From Faecalibacterium sp. UBA1762 (GTDB lineage: Bacteria; Bacillota; Clostridia; Oscillospirales; Ruminococcaceae), in NCBI GenBank assembly GCA_002314755.1, contig DCHC01000037.1, forward strand, positions 1-54,360: DNA of 54,360 nt, in the 5' to 3' direction. Positions 19,901 through 26,624 of the stretch are shown piece by piece. Below the pieces are notes generated by a model. It was not told where the DNA came from. It ran no database searches and was given only the letters and a program-made list of their open reading frames with translations. Both the position numbers and the translations under genes were made by a program. Each line of letters opens with the position of its first letter. Positions within the stretch are counted from its first letter, which is position 1.

Positions 19901-20318
19901 CGATACCTGGTGGCGAACAGTCGCTGAACTGGATAGCTATTCTCAAAACGAAATAATCCATTCGATTGATTATCCGAGAGGCATTTATTCGGTTCCGCTT
20001 ACGGATTGGAGCTCATGGGAATTTCTGCCGGAGCAGTTCGCCGGTGTAATCACTTACATGACGACCTTTCATATCTCTCAAGCCGATATCAGGAAAACCG
20101 TGTTGCTGGAAATAGAGAAATTTGCCGGTTCGGTTTTGCCGGTTCTAAACGGAATTCCGTTGGGCGGAAAAATGTTTGCGCCATTCCGTTTTTCGTTGAA
20201 TCAGGCGCTGAAGCTGGGTGAAAATAAGCTGGAATTACGAGTATCCAATACCATTGTCAGCAATATCACTTCAAGGCATGGCGGGATAAAACAGATTGCT
20301 TTGAAGATATTCGAATAA
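16935..20318 (+). CDS. Large GH106-like glycoside hydrolase (alpha-L-rhamnosidase-like)
   Basis: 1,127 residues, no signal peptide or membrane segment, so apparently cytoplasmic. The N-terminus (PYVFWFYDEDLNALGIKPQN) and HACYADEYGWPSLQAGGRLA resemble the TIM-barrel part of GH106-type proteins. NGIFSDHEGDYGYKLAWSED, followed by a WRFRWFDTVSDIYTAHF stretch, matches the family's middle pattern. The C-terminal third, ending with LEIEKFAGSVLPVLNG and LGENKLELRVSNT, looks like a jelly-roll sugar-binding domain of the GH2/GH106 type. Known GH106 enzymes remove terminal rhamnose from pectins and are usually exported. Here the gene is coupled by a 4-nt overlap to an EPS acyltransferase. The catalytic acids cannot be assigned with certainty by eye. 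Confidence 0.65.
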   Translation: MMHDGYKSHDSFSEVLRQFSEPESKFAPYVFWFYDEDLNALGIKPQNMAHELSKKGFNPGYAHARTNYAADLLHAVHPHVRPFPKEQWLSDEWFAVLERQAKQAAADHTHACYADEYGWPSLQAGGRLASADPTLKSKNLRFQRIEIKKGTTQDLTRCTFAVAGNVIRRESTSFVEFPQPDAWIWTRSSFDQTPPGQNNTLPLNMASAWSEERDAVCIFHIQLPSEGKYRLFACWDWSEHNTAAAEYAINQTVFTADQRTQPFRWNLLGELFLPAGECTVTVTGGSDGRLWVDGIKAVGEEGCEIIIDDLQNTDRTVAYLDSDSLTVLDGPVYTAEDACCVYLFTLQEHRGYDGSTIDYLQNRLTNLFIQTAWDPVTEKLGQYMGKGKPVNGIFSDHEGDYGYKLAWSEDLRLLFSQKYDEDIRRILPLLIDRDIQGKDIVWRFRWFDTVSDIYTAHFHRLSQEAEKHGCYYTMHTWEESLQLQASNVGDIFKLNRGVSLPGTDALCSVVYNPQNFKDTFSIAEFEGVRFMDEVMALNDLEHYTPDELKKQANYLASYGVSHVICHAVKMTRPFAQSVVTPDFYNIDPCWQAMGQYTGFLRRTSYLNSLGRANARVLLLNPLDSMYALAESDVFDIDYEMLDIGGGIPKICASYGGEAGEINRQYGEIIRILTRSHIEHLTADKEYIHRMTVQADTLVYGDYAFHTAVIPRLSVLDLEVLKKITEFAKAGGQVWWIAPVTADTLQNGRDDPEAKEALTVLLSLPNVHIIQKPDDLTLCSPIRCEESLPDLLSHWRIIDEKHFILLCNNSNASVSITVHLDGIHGKTTLLYPADGARRSICSHQDHYGLSLSLDFVPYEAVYVVVDPTQEQEPAVASTIPEERQLTDFTVAIDRGNTSRSLIHPIPPTVTDRMRLILSKGSFDNAERPDVESITLLCDGKEVLHCPVNREYHVCFDEAAEILLNLPCQKIDAVQITSRRGLTAYRVEVGTDTWWRTVAELDSYSQNEIIHSIDYPRGIYSVPLTDWSSWEFLPEQFAGVITYMTTFHISQADIRKTVLLEIEKFAGSVLPVLNGIPLGGKMFAPFRFSLNQALKLGENKLELRVSNTIVSNITSRHGGIKQIALKIFE

Positions 20319-20420
20319 CTACTCCCAATTTGAAAAAGTTGCCGATATGGGGTAATTATTATGATATATTATACTTTTTTCAACTTTTTTAAAACTATTA
20401 ATAAAATAATTCTAAAATGA

Positions 20421-20449
20421 TTGCACTTATTTGATTTATCAGTTATAAT
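20421..20449 (+). promoter_or_regulatory. Sigma-A-type promoter for the chain-length regulator operon
   Basis: TTGCAC (20421-20426) and TATAAT (20444-20449) are separated by exactly 17 bp in an AT-rich gap, 59 nt before the start of the Wzz/CpsC-type gene. The predicted transcription start is near 20456. Confidence 0.75.
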
Positions 20450-20507
20450 GATAAAAAGTTTTAGTATTTTATGTTGCATTTATTATACATTTCAGAAGGG
20501 GAGAATT

Positions 20508-21269
20508 ATGGAAAAAACGGCCGTCAAACAGGAAAACTATGAGGATGAAATTGATTTACTAGAGCTTTGGTATGTTCTAAAAAGAAAAGCGGTACTGATT
20601 TTTGCCATTGCGATACTGGGCGCCGGGCTGTTCGGCGGTTATACTAAGCTTTTAATTCAACCTACTTATACAGCCCAGTCTACACTATATGTTTTTGATC
20701 AGAGCACAAACCTTAGTACTTATAACGATCTACAAATGGGCACTCAGCTGGCAAATGATTTTACCGTGCTGGCAACCAGTCGCCCTGTTGTAGAAAAAAT
20801 GATCGAAGCATTAAATCTCCATACCGATTATGAGACCGTAGTCAAGTCCATTTCTGCCGAAAACGAAAGCGGTACCCGTTTAATCAATATATCAGTCGAT
20901 AACCGCGACCCACAGCTTGCTGCACAGATAGCCAACGGCATGGCTGAGGCTTTGGTTGAGCGCGTGATGGAAATTATGGAGACCAGCCGTGCTTATGTCG
21001 CCGTTCCGGCTACCGCACCTACCAAGCCTTCTGCACCGCATCTTATTCGTAATGTTGCCATTGGCGCATTTTTGGGTGCAATGATTGTAGCGGGTAGTTT
21101 AACCGTCCGGTTTATCCGGGATGATACCTTAAAGACAGCAGAGGATATCGAAAAATTCCTGGATACTGCAACCCTGGCAGAAATTCCGCTTTCTTATTCC
21201 AAAAAAGAACTCCATAAAAAAAACAAAGCTAAAACCAAACCGGTCAAAATGAAAAGGAACCTGTGGTAA
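20508..21269 (+). CDS. Polysaccharide co-polymerase/chain-length regulator (CpsC/Wzz type)
   Basis: The start was set at ATG 20508 after an AGAAGGGGAG ribosome site. 253 residues. EIDLLELWYVLKRKAVLIFA leads into the first membrane helix. The extracytoplasmic part holds YTAQSTLYVFDQSTNLSTYN. The proline-rich motif APTKPSAPHLIRNVAIG precedes the second helix (LGAMIVAGSLTVRFI). This is the canonical Wzz topology of Gram-positive CpsC/CapA proteins, which activate the separate BY-kinase encoded next and set chain length. The basic C-terminal tail (KKNKAKTKPVKMKRN) is cytoplasmic and probably contacts the kinase. Confidence 0.92.
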   Translation: MEKTAVKQENYEDEIDLLELWYVLKRKAVLIFAIAILGAGLFGGYTKLLIQPTYTAQSTLYVFDQSTNLSTYNDLQMGTQLANDFTVLATSRPVVEKMIEALNLHTDYETVVKSISAENESGTRLINISVDNRDPQLAAQIANGMAEALVERVMEIMETSRAYVAVPATAPTKPSAPHLIRNVAIGAFLGAMIVAGSLTVRFIRDDTLKTAEDIEKFLDTATLAEIPLSYSKKELHKKNKAKTKPVKMKRNLW

Positions 21270-21320
21270 ATCGGTTTTTAAATCGAAAACAACCTGCCTG
21301 ATAGGAGTATTAATCGTAGT

Positions 21321-22019
21321 ATGGAAGACATTAAGCTGATTGATTATGAACTACCTTATGAAATAGCCGAAGAATCAAAGCGGCTGCGCAGTAATTTGCT
21401 GTTTTGCGGCACTGAAAAAAAGGTGATACTGGTCACCAGTGCCATGTCCAACGAGGGCAAGTCCAGTGTGTCCCTGCTGCTTGCAAAATCTCTTGCCGAT
21501 ATGGGTAAAAATGTGCTGCTGATCGACTGTGATCTGCGCAAATCTGTTTTGGCCGAACAGTTTGAGGGCAGCAGCATGCGTCAGGGGCTTTCTCATTTGC
21601 TCAGCGGTCAGAAAAAAATGGGCGATGTGATCTACCATGTGGATAACAGTCCGTTGGATATTCTGCCTGCAGGTGCGGTACCTCCAAACCCGGTAGAGTT
21701 GTTGCTGGGTGAACGTATGCAAAAGCTGGTCGAGTTTGCCAGAGAAAAATACGACTATCTTATTTTAGATTGCCCACCGGTTGGCATGGTTTCGGATGCC
21801 GTCGCAGTTGCGCCCTTGTGCGACGGTGTGCTGCTGGTCATTGCAGCGGGGGAGATTTCCCGTGGTTTTGCCCTCCGGGTGAAAGAACAGTTACAAAAAA
21901 CAGGTACTCCGCTGCTTGGCGCAATTTTAAACAGGGTGAATGCCAAAACGCAGGGTGCTTACGGTAAATACGGCAGATACGGTAAATATTCCAAGTATAG
22001 CAAATATGGAATTTATTGA
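21321..22019 (+). CDS. Bacterial tyrosine kinase of the capsule/EPS system (CpsD/Wze type)
   Basis: 232 residues. Walker A is VTSAMSNEGKSSVSLLLA, Walker A' is LLIDCDLRKS, and YDYLILDCPPVG is Walker B, the three nucleotide motifs that define BY-kinases. The C-terminus is a tyrosine-rich tail (YGKYGRYGKYSKYSKYGIY) with seven tyrosines that would be autophosphorylated. Together with the adjacent CpsC-like protein it forms the membrane phosphorelay that controls polymerisation. It is separated from cpsC by 51 nt with an ATAGGAG ribosome site. Intact. Confidence 0.94.
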   Translation: MEDIKLIDYELPYEIAEESKRLRSNLLFCGTEKKVILVTSAMSNEGKSSVSLLLAKSLADMGKNVLLIDCDLRKSVLAEQFEGSSMRQGLSHLLSGQKKMGDVIYHVDNSPLDILPAGAVPPNPVELLLGERMQKLVEFAREKYDYLILDCPPVGMVSDAVAVAPLCDGVLLVIAAGEISRGFALRVKEQLQKTGTPLLGAILNRVNAKTQGAYGKYGRYGKYSKYSKYGIY

Positions 22020-22284
22020 TTTTTACGCGATTGAGAATATGTAGCGGACCGGTATACCCGATCATAAATAAACTGCCTAAGCGCAGAGCTGGACATTTCG
22101 CCGCCGATTTTGTTTTTCTCCGGTGCTTTGCTCCTCGCTTACAGGCATTGATTTCGCCGATAGTTGTTTCATTGTTATTTTCATTTGAGGCTGTGATTTG
22201 CAAATATAGTATTTTTATTAAAGGCGTGGGTTTCTGAGGGAAAAGCGTCTTCACTGATGCAGATAGGAGTGTCTACTAATAAAA

Positions 22285-23109
22285 ATGAAAGTATTAGTAA
22301 CTGGTGCGAACGGTTTTTTGGGGATCGGAGTCACAGAAAAACTCTTGGATAGAGACAATATGGTTATTGCAGCAGACTTTTCAGTGGATAGAATAGATTA
22401 TCGCGCAGATAAACGGGTCTGCAACATTTTCGCAATAGATAATCCATACCAGTACTTCGAAAAACCAGATGTTTTTTTACATCTTGCCTGGCAGGACGGG
22501 TTCAATCATTACTCCAAAGCACACATAGACAATCTTCCAAGTCATTTTACATTTATTAAAAAAATGGCAGAGGCAGGATGTAAGCATATTGCAATTATGG
22601 GAAGTATGCATGAAGTCGGATTTTTTGAAGGAAGTGTAAATGAAGCTACACCGTGTCACCCTTCAACACCATACGGAATTAGTAAAAATACCTTAAGGAA
22701 ACTTGCAGAAATAGTGTGTGGACAAAATCATTGTATATTACAGTGGCTGCGCGGATTCTACATCGTCGGAAATTCTCAGTATGGCTCCTCTGTATTTTCA
22801 AAAATCACCGAGTCGGTTCGGGCTGGAAAAAGTGAATTTCCCCTCACAAAGGGGCAGAATCAATATGATTTTCTCGATTATCCCGTCTTCTGTGAACAGG
22901 TGGCCGCGGCAATCACACAAAATGCAGAGCAAGGAATTATCAATATTTGCTCGGGAAGTCCAGAAAAGTTAGCAGACAGGGTAGAGAGATTTATTAAAGA
23001 GAACAATTACACGATTAAACTGCAATATGGTGCATTTCCAGATAGGTCATACGACTCTAAGGCGATTTGGGGCGATAGCACAAAGATTGAAAGAATTATG
23101 AAGGGATAA
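22285..23109 (+). CDS. NAD-dependent epimerase/dehydratase (extended SDR)
   Basis: 274 residues. KVLVTGANGFLGIGVTEKLL is the Rossmann glycine motif TGxxGxxG. MGSMHEVG gives the serine region and STPYGISKNTLRK carries the catalytic YxxxK. It is therefore a likely nucleotide-sugar epimerase, reductase or dehydratase that supplies an EPS sugar in the cytoplasm. At 274 residues it is shorter than UDP-glucose 4-epimerase (about 330), closer to reductase-type members. The 265 nt before it (22020-22284) contain no gene I can support. Its base composition is more AT-rich than the 5' EPS block. Confidence 0.82.
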   Translation: MKVLVTGANGFLGIGVTEKLLDRDNMVIAADFSVDRIDYRADKRVCNIFAIDNPYQYFEKPDVFLHLAWQDGFNHYSKAHIDNLPSHFTFIKKMAEAGCKHIAIMGSMHEVGFFEGSVNEATPCHPSTPYGISKNTLRKLAEIVCGQNHCILQWLRGFYIVGNSQYGSSVFSKITESVRAGKSEFPLTKGQNQYDFLDYPVFCEQVAAAITQNAEQGIINICSGSPEKLADRVERFIKENNYTIKLQYGAFPDRSYDSKAIWGDSTKIERIMKG

Positions 23110-23328
23110 TTGACAATTTATTCTATAAAACAGATTGCGAATAAATTCCGGTAGATATCTCTGAAAAATATAACCGGCTCAAGATGATTATCGGGGAGTA
23201 ACTGTTTTATTCCCCCTATACTACTATCTTTTCATTGCTTTTCTTACGTGTATGCAAAGAAACCATACAACGGCAATATGAGAGGAAAATGCAGAGGGAC
23301 ACTGGAAATACTGAGTAAGGTATATGTC

Positions 23329-24357
23329 ATGAGCAAAAAGAGAATTTGTTTTATTGCACAGTTTCCGCCACCGATACATGGTCTGAGCAAGGCAGTATAG
23401 ACTCTATTTGTTTCTGAACTAAACCAGGAATTTGATTTTGAAAAAGTAAATATTACAAATAACCGGAGAATTCTTCGCAGTTTGTACACCATCAGCAGAA
23501 GCAGAGCAGATCTTTTTTATTTCACGATCAGCCAATCCTATGGGGGAAATATAAGAGATCTTCTGATACTGAAGCTGCTGGATATACAAAAGAAGAAGGT
23601 TCTCATCCATTTACACGGGGGAAATTACAGAACCCTTGTTGACGGCATGGGTAAATGGCAGAAAAAGATGAACTATAATGCCATCAGCAAAGTTTGGGGA
23701 ACTATTGTCCTTGGACCGAGCCTGCGATGGATTTTTGAAGGGATGATACCGGATAAGAGAATTTTTACCGTCCCCAACTGCGTGGATGATCAGTATTTGA
23801 TGGACGAGGATTGTTTTTGCCGTAAGGTGAAAAGAAGTGGACAGCGACGAATAAATCACGTGCTGTATCTCTCAAACTTCATCCGCTCCAAAGGCTATAT
23901 AGAAGTGCTTGAAATGGCTCGGATGGAGCGGAAAAATGTGCTTTCCGGCGGTGAAAAGAAGTTACACTTTGATTTTGCAGGAAGGTTCTTTGAAAAATCC
24001 GAAAAGCGGATTTTTGACAGGTATGTCGCAGAAAATAAGCTGGAAGACTATGTTACCTATCACAGGATAGTCGACGGCAAAGAGAAACAAGAACTGCTGG
24101 AAAACAGTGATTTCTTTGTGCTCTTGACGACATTTCTTAGAGAAGGCCAGCCGATCAGTATTCTTGAAGCAATGGGAAACGGCCTGGTGTTGGATAAAAA
24201 AACCATCGATCCGACACGGTGCTATGAATGGATTCGCGAATTGTCTGACAAAGATTTTGAGCAGATAATGAAAACAAACAGAGCTGCTGTTGTAAAGGGT
24301 TTTAGACAGGAGATTTATATTCAGAATGTGCTGAATAGTTTGTATTTCGCTAAATGA
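23329..24357 (+). pseudogene. GT4 glycosyltransferase with in-frame amber stop and internal deletion
   Basis: From ATG 23329 the frame reads MSKKRICFIAQFPPPIHGLS KAV and meets TAG at 23398-23400, then continues unbroken in the same frame to 24357. The N-terminal PPIHGLSKAV-type motif belongs to GT4 transferases. HVLYLSNFIRSKGYIEVLEM opens the donor domain, and LREGQPISILEAMGNG carries E(x7)E. After GNGLV the protein goes directly to LDKKTIDPTRCYEW. Homologues of this type normally have about 40 residues between these two, so an internal deletion between the two similar NGLV coding stretches is likely. A product starting downstream would lack the acceptor-side loop. Confidence 0.7.
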
Positions 24358-24374
24358 AACTTTAGCGAAATACA
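24341..24374. repeat. Perfect 14-bp inverted repeat across the GT4 stop codon
   Basis: TGTATTTCGCTAAA (24341-24354) and TTTAGCGAAATACA (24361-24374) are exact complements around a 6-nt loop that begins with the gene's TGA stop codon. There is no following T-run. It could protect mRNA ends or be an element end. Confidence 0.6.
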
Positions 24375-24526
24375 AAGCGGAAGGAATAACGCCTATTGCT
24401 GACGAGTTACAGAACAAGATTGTCATTCCCATAAGTGAAGGTTGGTCATGTAACAGAAAGTAATGGCAATGAAAGGTCTTCCGTATGATGATAGCGGATT
24501 TTTCCATTGTAATCTGATGGACTTTT

Positions 24527-24565
24527 TGCTTGGTGAAGTTCTGCTCTTTTGAACTTCACCAAGCA
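24527..24565. repeat. Perfect 15-bp inverted repeat
   Basis: TGCTTGGTGAAGTTC (24527-24541) is exactly complementary to GAACTTCACCAAGCA (24551-24565), with a 9-nt loop. A T-run precedes it on the plus strand (24523-24527) and none follows on either strand, so it is not a simple terminator. It lies in the roughly 280-nt gap between the GT4 remnant and the MATE gene, which otherwise holds no gene I can support. Confidence 0.6.
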
Positions 24566-24596
24566 GATGGTCAAAGCTGAACAAGAATCAAGCACA

Positions 24597-24628
24597 GAAA
24601 AGCGTCTTTTCGAAGGCGCTTTTCTTTT
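24597..24628. terminator. Intrinsic terminator between convergent GT4 and MATE genes
   Basis: GAAAAGCGTCTT (24597-24608) pairs with AAGGCGCTTTTC (24613-24624) over 12 bp with one G-T pair and a TTCG tetraloop, followed by TTTT on the plus strand. The stem lies 15 nt beyond the end of the minus-strand MATE gene, so it likely stops transcripts from both sides. Confidence 0.8.
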
Positions 24629-24638
24629 GTCCCAGCAG

Positions 24639-25997
24639 TTACCTAAAATTTGTCTTTCTGATTTTCCGGCACAGCATAATAATTACGACCGCCAGTGACA
24701 GTATATCAGCGACGGGCTGTGCCCAGATCAAACCGTCTACCCCGATAATGGATTGCATAATGAACACTGCAGGAATAAAAATGACACCCTGCCGGAAGAT
24801 TGAAGCAAGCAGTGCCGGTGTTGCGGCGCCAATTGCCTGCAATGTGTTCTGGCAGACGACAAACGCTCCAATCAGCCATGCGGTGCTCATCAAAATGTGT
24901 ATGAAATGCACACCCGATTCAAGTGCGGTTGCGTCAGTTAAGAATATTTTGACGATCGGTTTTGAATAGATGTAGCACAGTGCGGAGATTGCCGCACAGA
25001 ATACCAATCCGAACAGGGCAGAAAAGCGAACGCCGCCGATAAGCCGTTGTTTTTCTTTTGCTCCGAAGCAATACCCCAGAAACGGTTGAACGCCGCTTCC
25101 GATACCGATACCGATAAGAGTAACGATCATAATAACCTTTGCGGTCACCCCATAGCCGGCAACCAGCATATCGCCGCCTGCATATTTGGAAAGCTGTGAA
25201 TTAACCACAATAGATGACACACTGACCAGCAGATTGGCAAGAGAAGCGGATATCCCGACCGAAAGAACCCCGGACAGGATTTTGTCTTTCATCGAAAAGT
25301 ACTTGGGACTGATGGAAAGCGCAGATTTTCCTTTGATAAAATAGAGAATATAATATCCGGCAGCAACGGCATTGCCGATTACGGTGGCAACTGCCGCGCC
25401 AACTACACCCCACTTGAAACCGAGAATAAAGACCGGGTCAAGGATCATATTGAGCAGGTTGCCGATCAACGTTCCCGTCATCGCTTTCATCGCTTCACCC
25501 TCTGTACGAACAATAGATGAGAAGCAGTTGGAAATCATCGAGAAAATACCGCATCCGATGGCAATGGCGAGATAATCCCTGGTCAACCCAATGCTTTCGG
25601 CGCCTGCTCCGAGCATTACGGTCACATCATCGAGGAAAACCCAAAGAACCCCCATCATGACGCCGCCGACGGCGACACATGCCCACATACAAAACGAGCA
25701 AGCTTTCTTCGCGTACCCGTTTTTTCCCTCACCCAGCGCACGGGAGATAACCGAAGTACCACCCACACCGAACAAGGTGCCGAGCGACATAAAAATCATG
25801 AATAGCGGTGTTGCAAAGGATACCGCCGTGACCATGAGATCGTTATGCGTAAGCCCGAGGAAGAAGGTATCGGCAAGGTTATAGACCATTACCATCATCA
25901 TAGCGATGAGTGCAGGTATACTGTTTTTGATAACGATCTTCGGAATAGGATCGGTCTTAAAGGCTTCGATAGCCGGTACTTTATTTACATGGGTCAT
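24639..25997 (-). CDS. MATE-family multidrug/metabolite exporter
   Basis: 452 residues with about 12 membrane segments. The N-terminal PKIVIKNSIPALIAMMMVMV and YNLADTFFLG match the MATE signature, and GTSVISRALGEGKNGYAKKA is the conserved loop after helix 2. Such proteins expel cationic or amphipathic compounds in exchange for Na+ or H+. Its ATG overlaps the marR stop by 4 nt (ATGA), so both are made from one transcript starting near 26467. It stands head-to-head with the NRPS unit, so export of, or resistance to, the NRPS product is a reasonable inference; plain drug efflux is the alternative. Confidence 0.92.
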   Translation of the reverse strand: MTHVNKVPAIEAFKTDPIPKIVIKNSIPALIAMMMVMVYNLADTFFLGLTHNDLMVTAVSFATPLFMIFMSLGTLFGVGGTSVISRALGEGKNGYAKKACSFCMWACVAVGGVMMGVLWVFLDDVTVMLGAGAESIGLTRDYLAIAIGCGIFSMISNCFSSIVRTEGEAMKAMTGTLIGNLLNMILDPVFILGFKWGVVGAAVATVIGNAVAAGYYILYFIKGKSALSISPKYFSMKDKILSGVLSVGISASLANLLVSVSSIVVNSQLSKYAGGDMLVAGYGVTAKVIMIVTLIGIGIGSGVQPFLGYCFGAKEKQRLIGGVRFSALFGLVFCAAISALCYIYSKPIVKIFLTDATALESGVHFIHILMSTAWLIGAFVVCQNTLQAIGAATPALLASIFRQGVIFIPAVFIMQSIIGVDGLIWAQPVADILSLAVVIIMLCRKIRKTNFR

Positions 25998-26428
25998 TCG
26001 TTGGTTCCTCCATTTTTTGTCAGTTTTTCTGCGGCTGAAAGCAGTCGTTCGCAGTAATTCTCAAATTGCTTTTGTTCTTCCGAAGATAGGCAGGTCATAA
26101 TCTCCTGTAACCAGTTGTTATGAATGTCAACCAGTTCTGCCACCTTTTCCCGTCCGATTCCGGTTAGCAATAACTGTTTTACGCGTTTGTCTGCGTCGTC
26201 CTGCGTCCGCACAACACAGGCCTTATTCTCAAGCGACATAAGTGCTTTTCCAACTGTCGTTTTGTCGGTTTTCAACGCTGCCGAAACATCATCCTGAGAA
26301 CAGTTTTCATGCGAATAAATGTAGGAACAGATCATACATTCGGTATCACTTAATTCCTGCTTGCGGATCTTTTCGTGACTGAACTCTTTGTTACAACGAA
26401 ACAGGAGGTTGAGCGTTTGATAATCCAT
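25994..26428 (-). CDS. MarR-family transcriptional regulator
   Basis: 144 residues, the usual length. ELSDTECMICSYIYSHENCS and QDDVSAALKTDKTTVGKALM form the winged-helix DNA-binding core. LENKACVVRTQDDADKRVKQ and LLLT form the wing (canonical D-x-R-x-x-x-L-T). Terminal helices form the dimer interface. It is the first gene of the marR-MATE unit, with a GGGGGG ribosome site. The 16-bp perfect inverted repeat over its own transcription start (26458-26473) is a textbook position for autorepression. Ligand unknown; the NRPS product or a related lipopeptide would be an attractive candidate. Confidence 0.92.
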   Translation of the reverse strand: MDYQTLNLLFRCNKEFSHEKIRKQELSDTECMICSYIYSHENCSQDDVSAALKTDKTTVGKALMSLENKACVVRTQDDADKRVKQLLLTGIGREKVAELVDIHNNWLQEIMTCLSSEEQKQFENYCERLLSAAEKLTKNGGTNE

Positions 26429-26457
26429 CTTTTCCCCCCTTTTATATTATTCCGAAA

Positions 26458-26473
26458 AGTAGAAAGTTCTACT
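26458..26473. promoter_or_regulatory. Candidate MarR operator (perfect inverted repeat)
   Basis: AGTAGAAAGTTCTACT: half-sites AGTAGAA and TTCTACT are exact complements around two bases. It begins directly after the -10 box of the marR promoter and covers the expected +1, so bound repressor would block initiation. The length and symmetry match MarR dimer sites. Confidence 0.72.
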
Positions 26474-26502
26474 ATTATAACATACCTTTCCGGAGATTGC
26501 AA
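26474..26502 (-). promoter_or_regulatory. marR-MATE promoter
   Basis: On the minus strand TTGCAA (26497-26502) and a consensus TATAAT (26474-26479) are separated by 17 bp. The transcript would start near 26467, about 40 nt before the marR ATG. Confidence 0.8.
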
Positions 26503-26559
26503 CTGCGGAAAACCTTCGCTTTCATCGTAAAAAAGTTTTGTTTTCCATTAGAAAGTCCC

Positions 26560-26588
26560 TTGAAAAAAAAGACTGTGGGGTATATGAT
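26560..26588 (+). promoter_or_regulatory. NRPS operon promoter with flanking operator-like half-sites
   Basis: TTGAAA (26560-26565) and TATGAT (26583-26588) are 17 bp apart, 37 nt before the NRPS ATG. ATTAGAAAGTCCCT just before and into the -35 (26547-26560) and TGTAGAAA after the -10 (26592-26599) resemble the AGTAGAAA half of the marR operator. Joint regulation is plausible but unproven. Confidence 0.72.
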
Positions 26589-26624
26589 GAATGTAGAAAT
26601 CAATTAGAATATAGAGGTATCCGT

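Noticed and set aside
21838..22254. Possible small gene between the tyrosine kinase and the epimerase genes
   Set aside because: Open frames on either strand here have no ribosome site and no family resemblance, and one overlaps the conserved tyrosine tail of the kinase gene.
26538..26624. Longer NRPS start at TTG 26538
   Set aside because: It would begin upstream of the predicted promoter -35 box, has no ribosome site, and the extra 29 residues have no domain character; ATG 26625 has AGAGG at good spacing.
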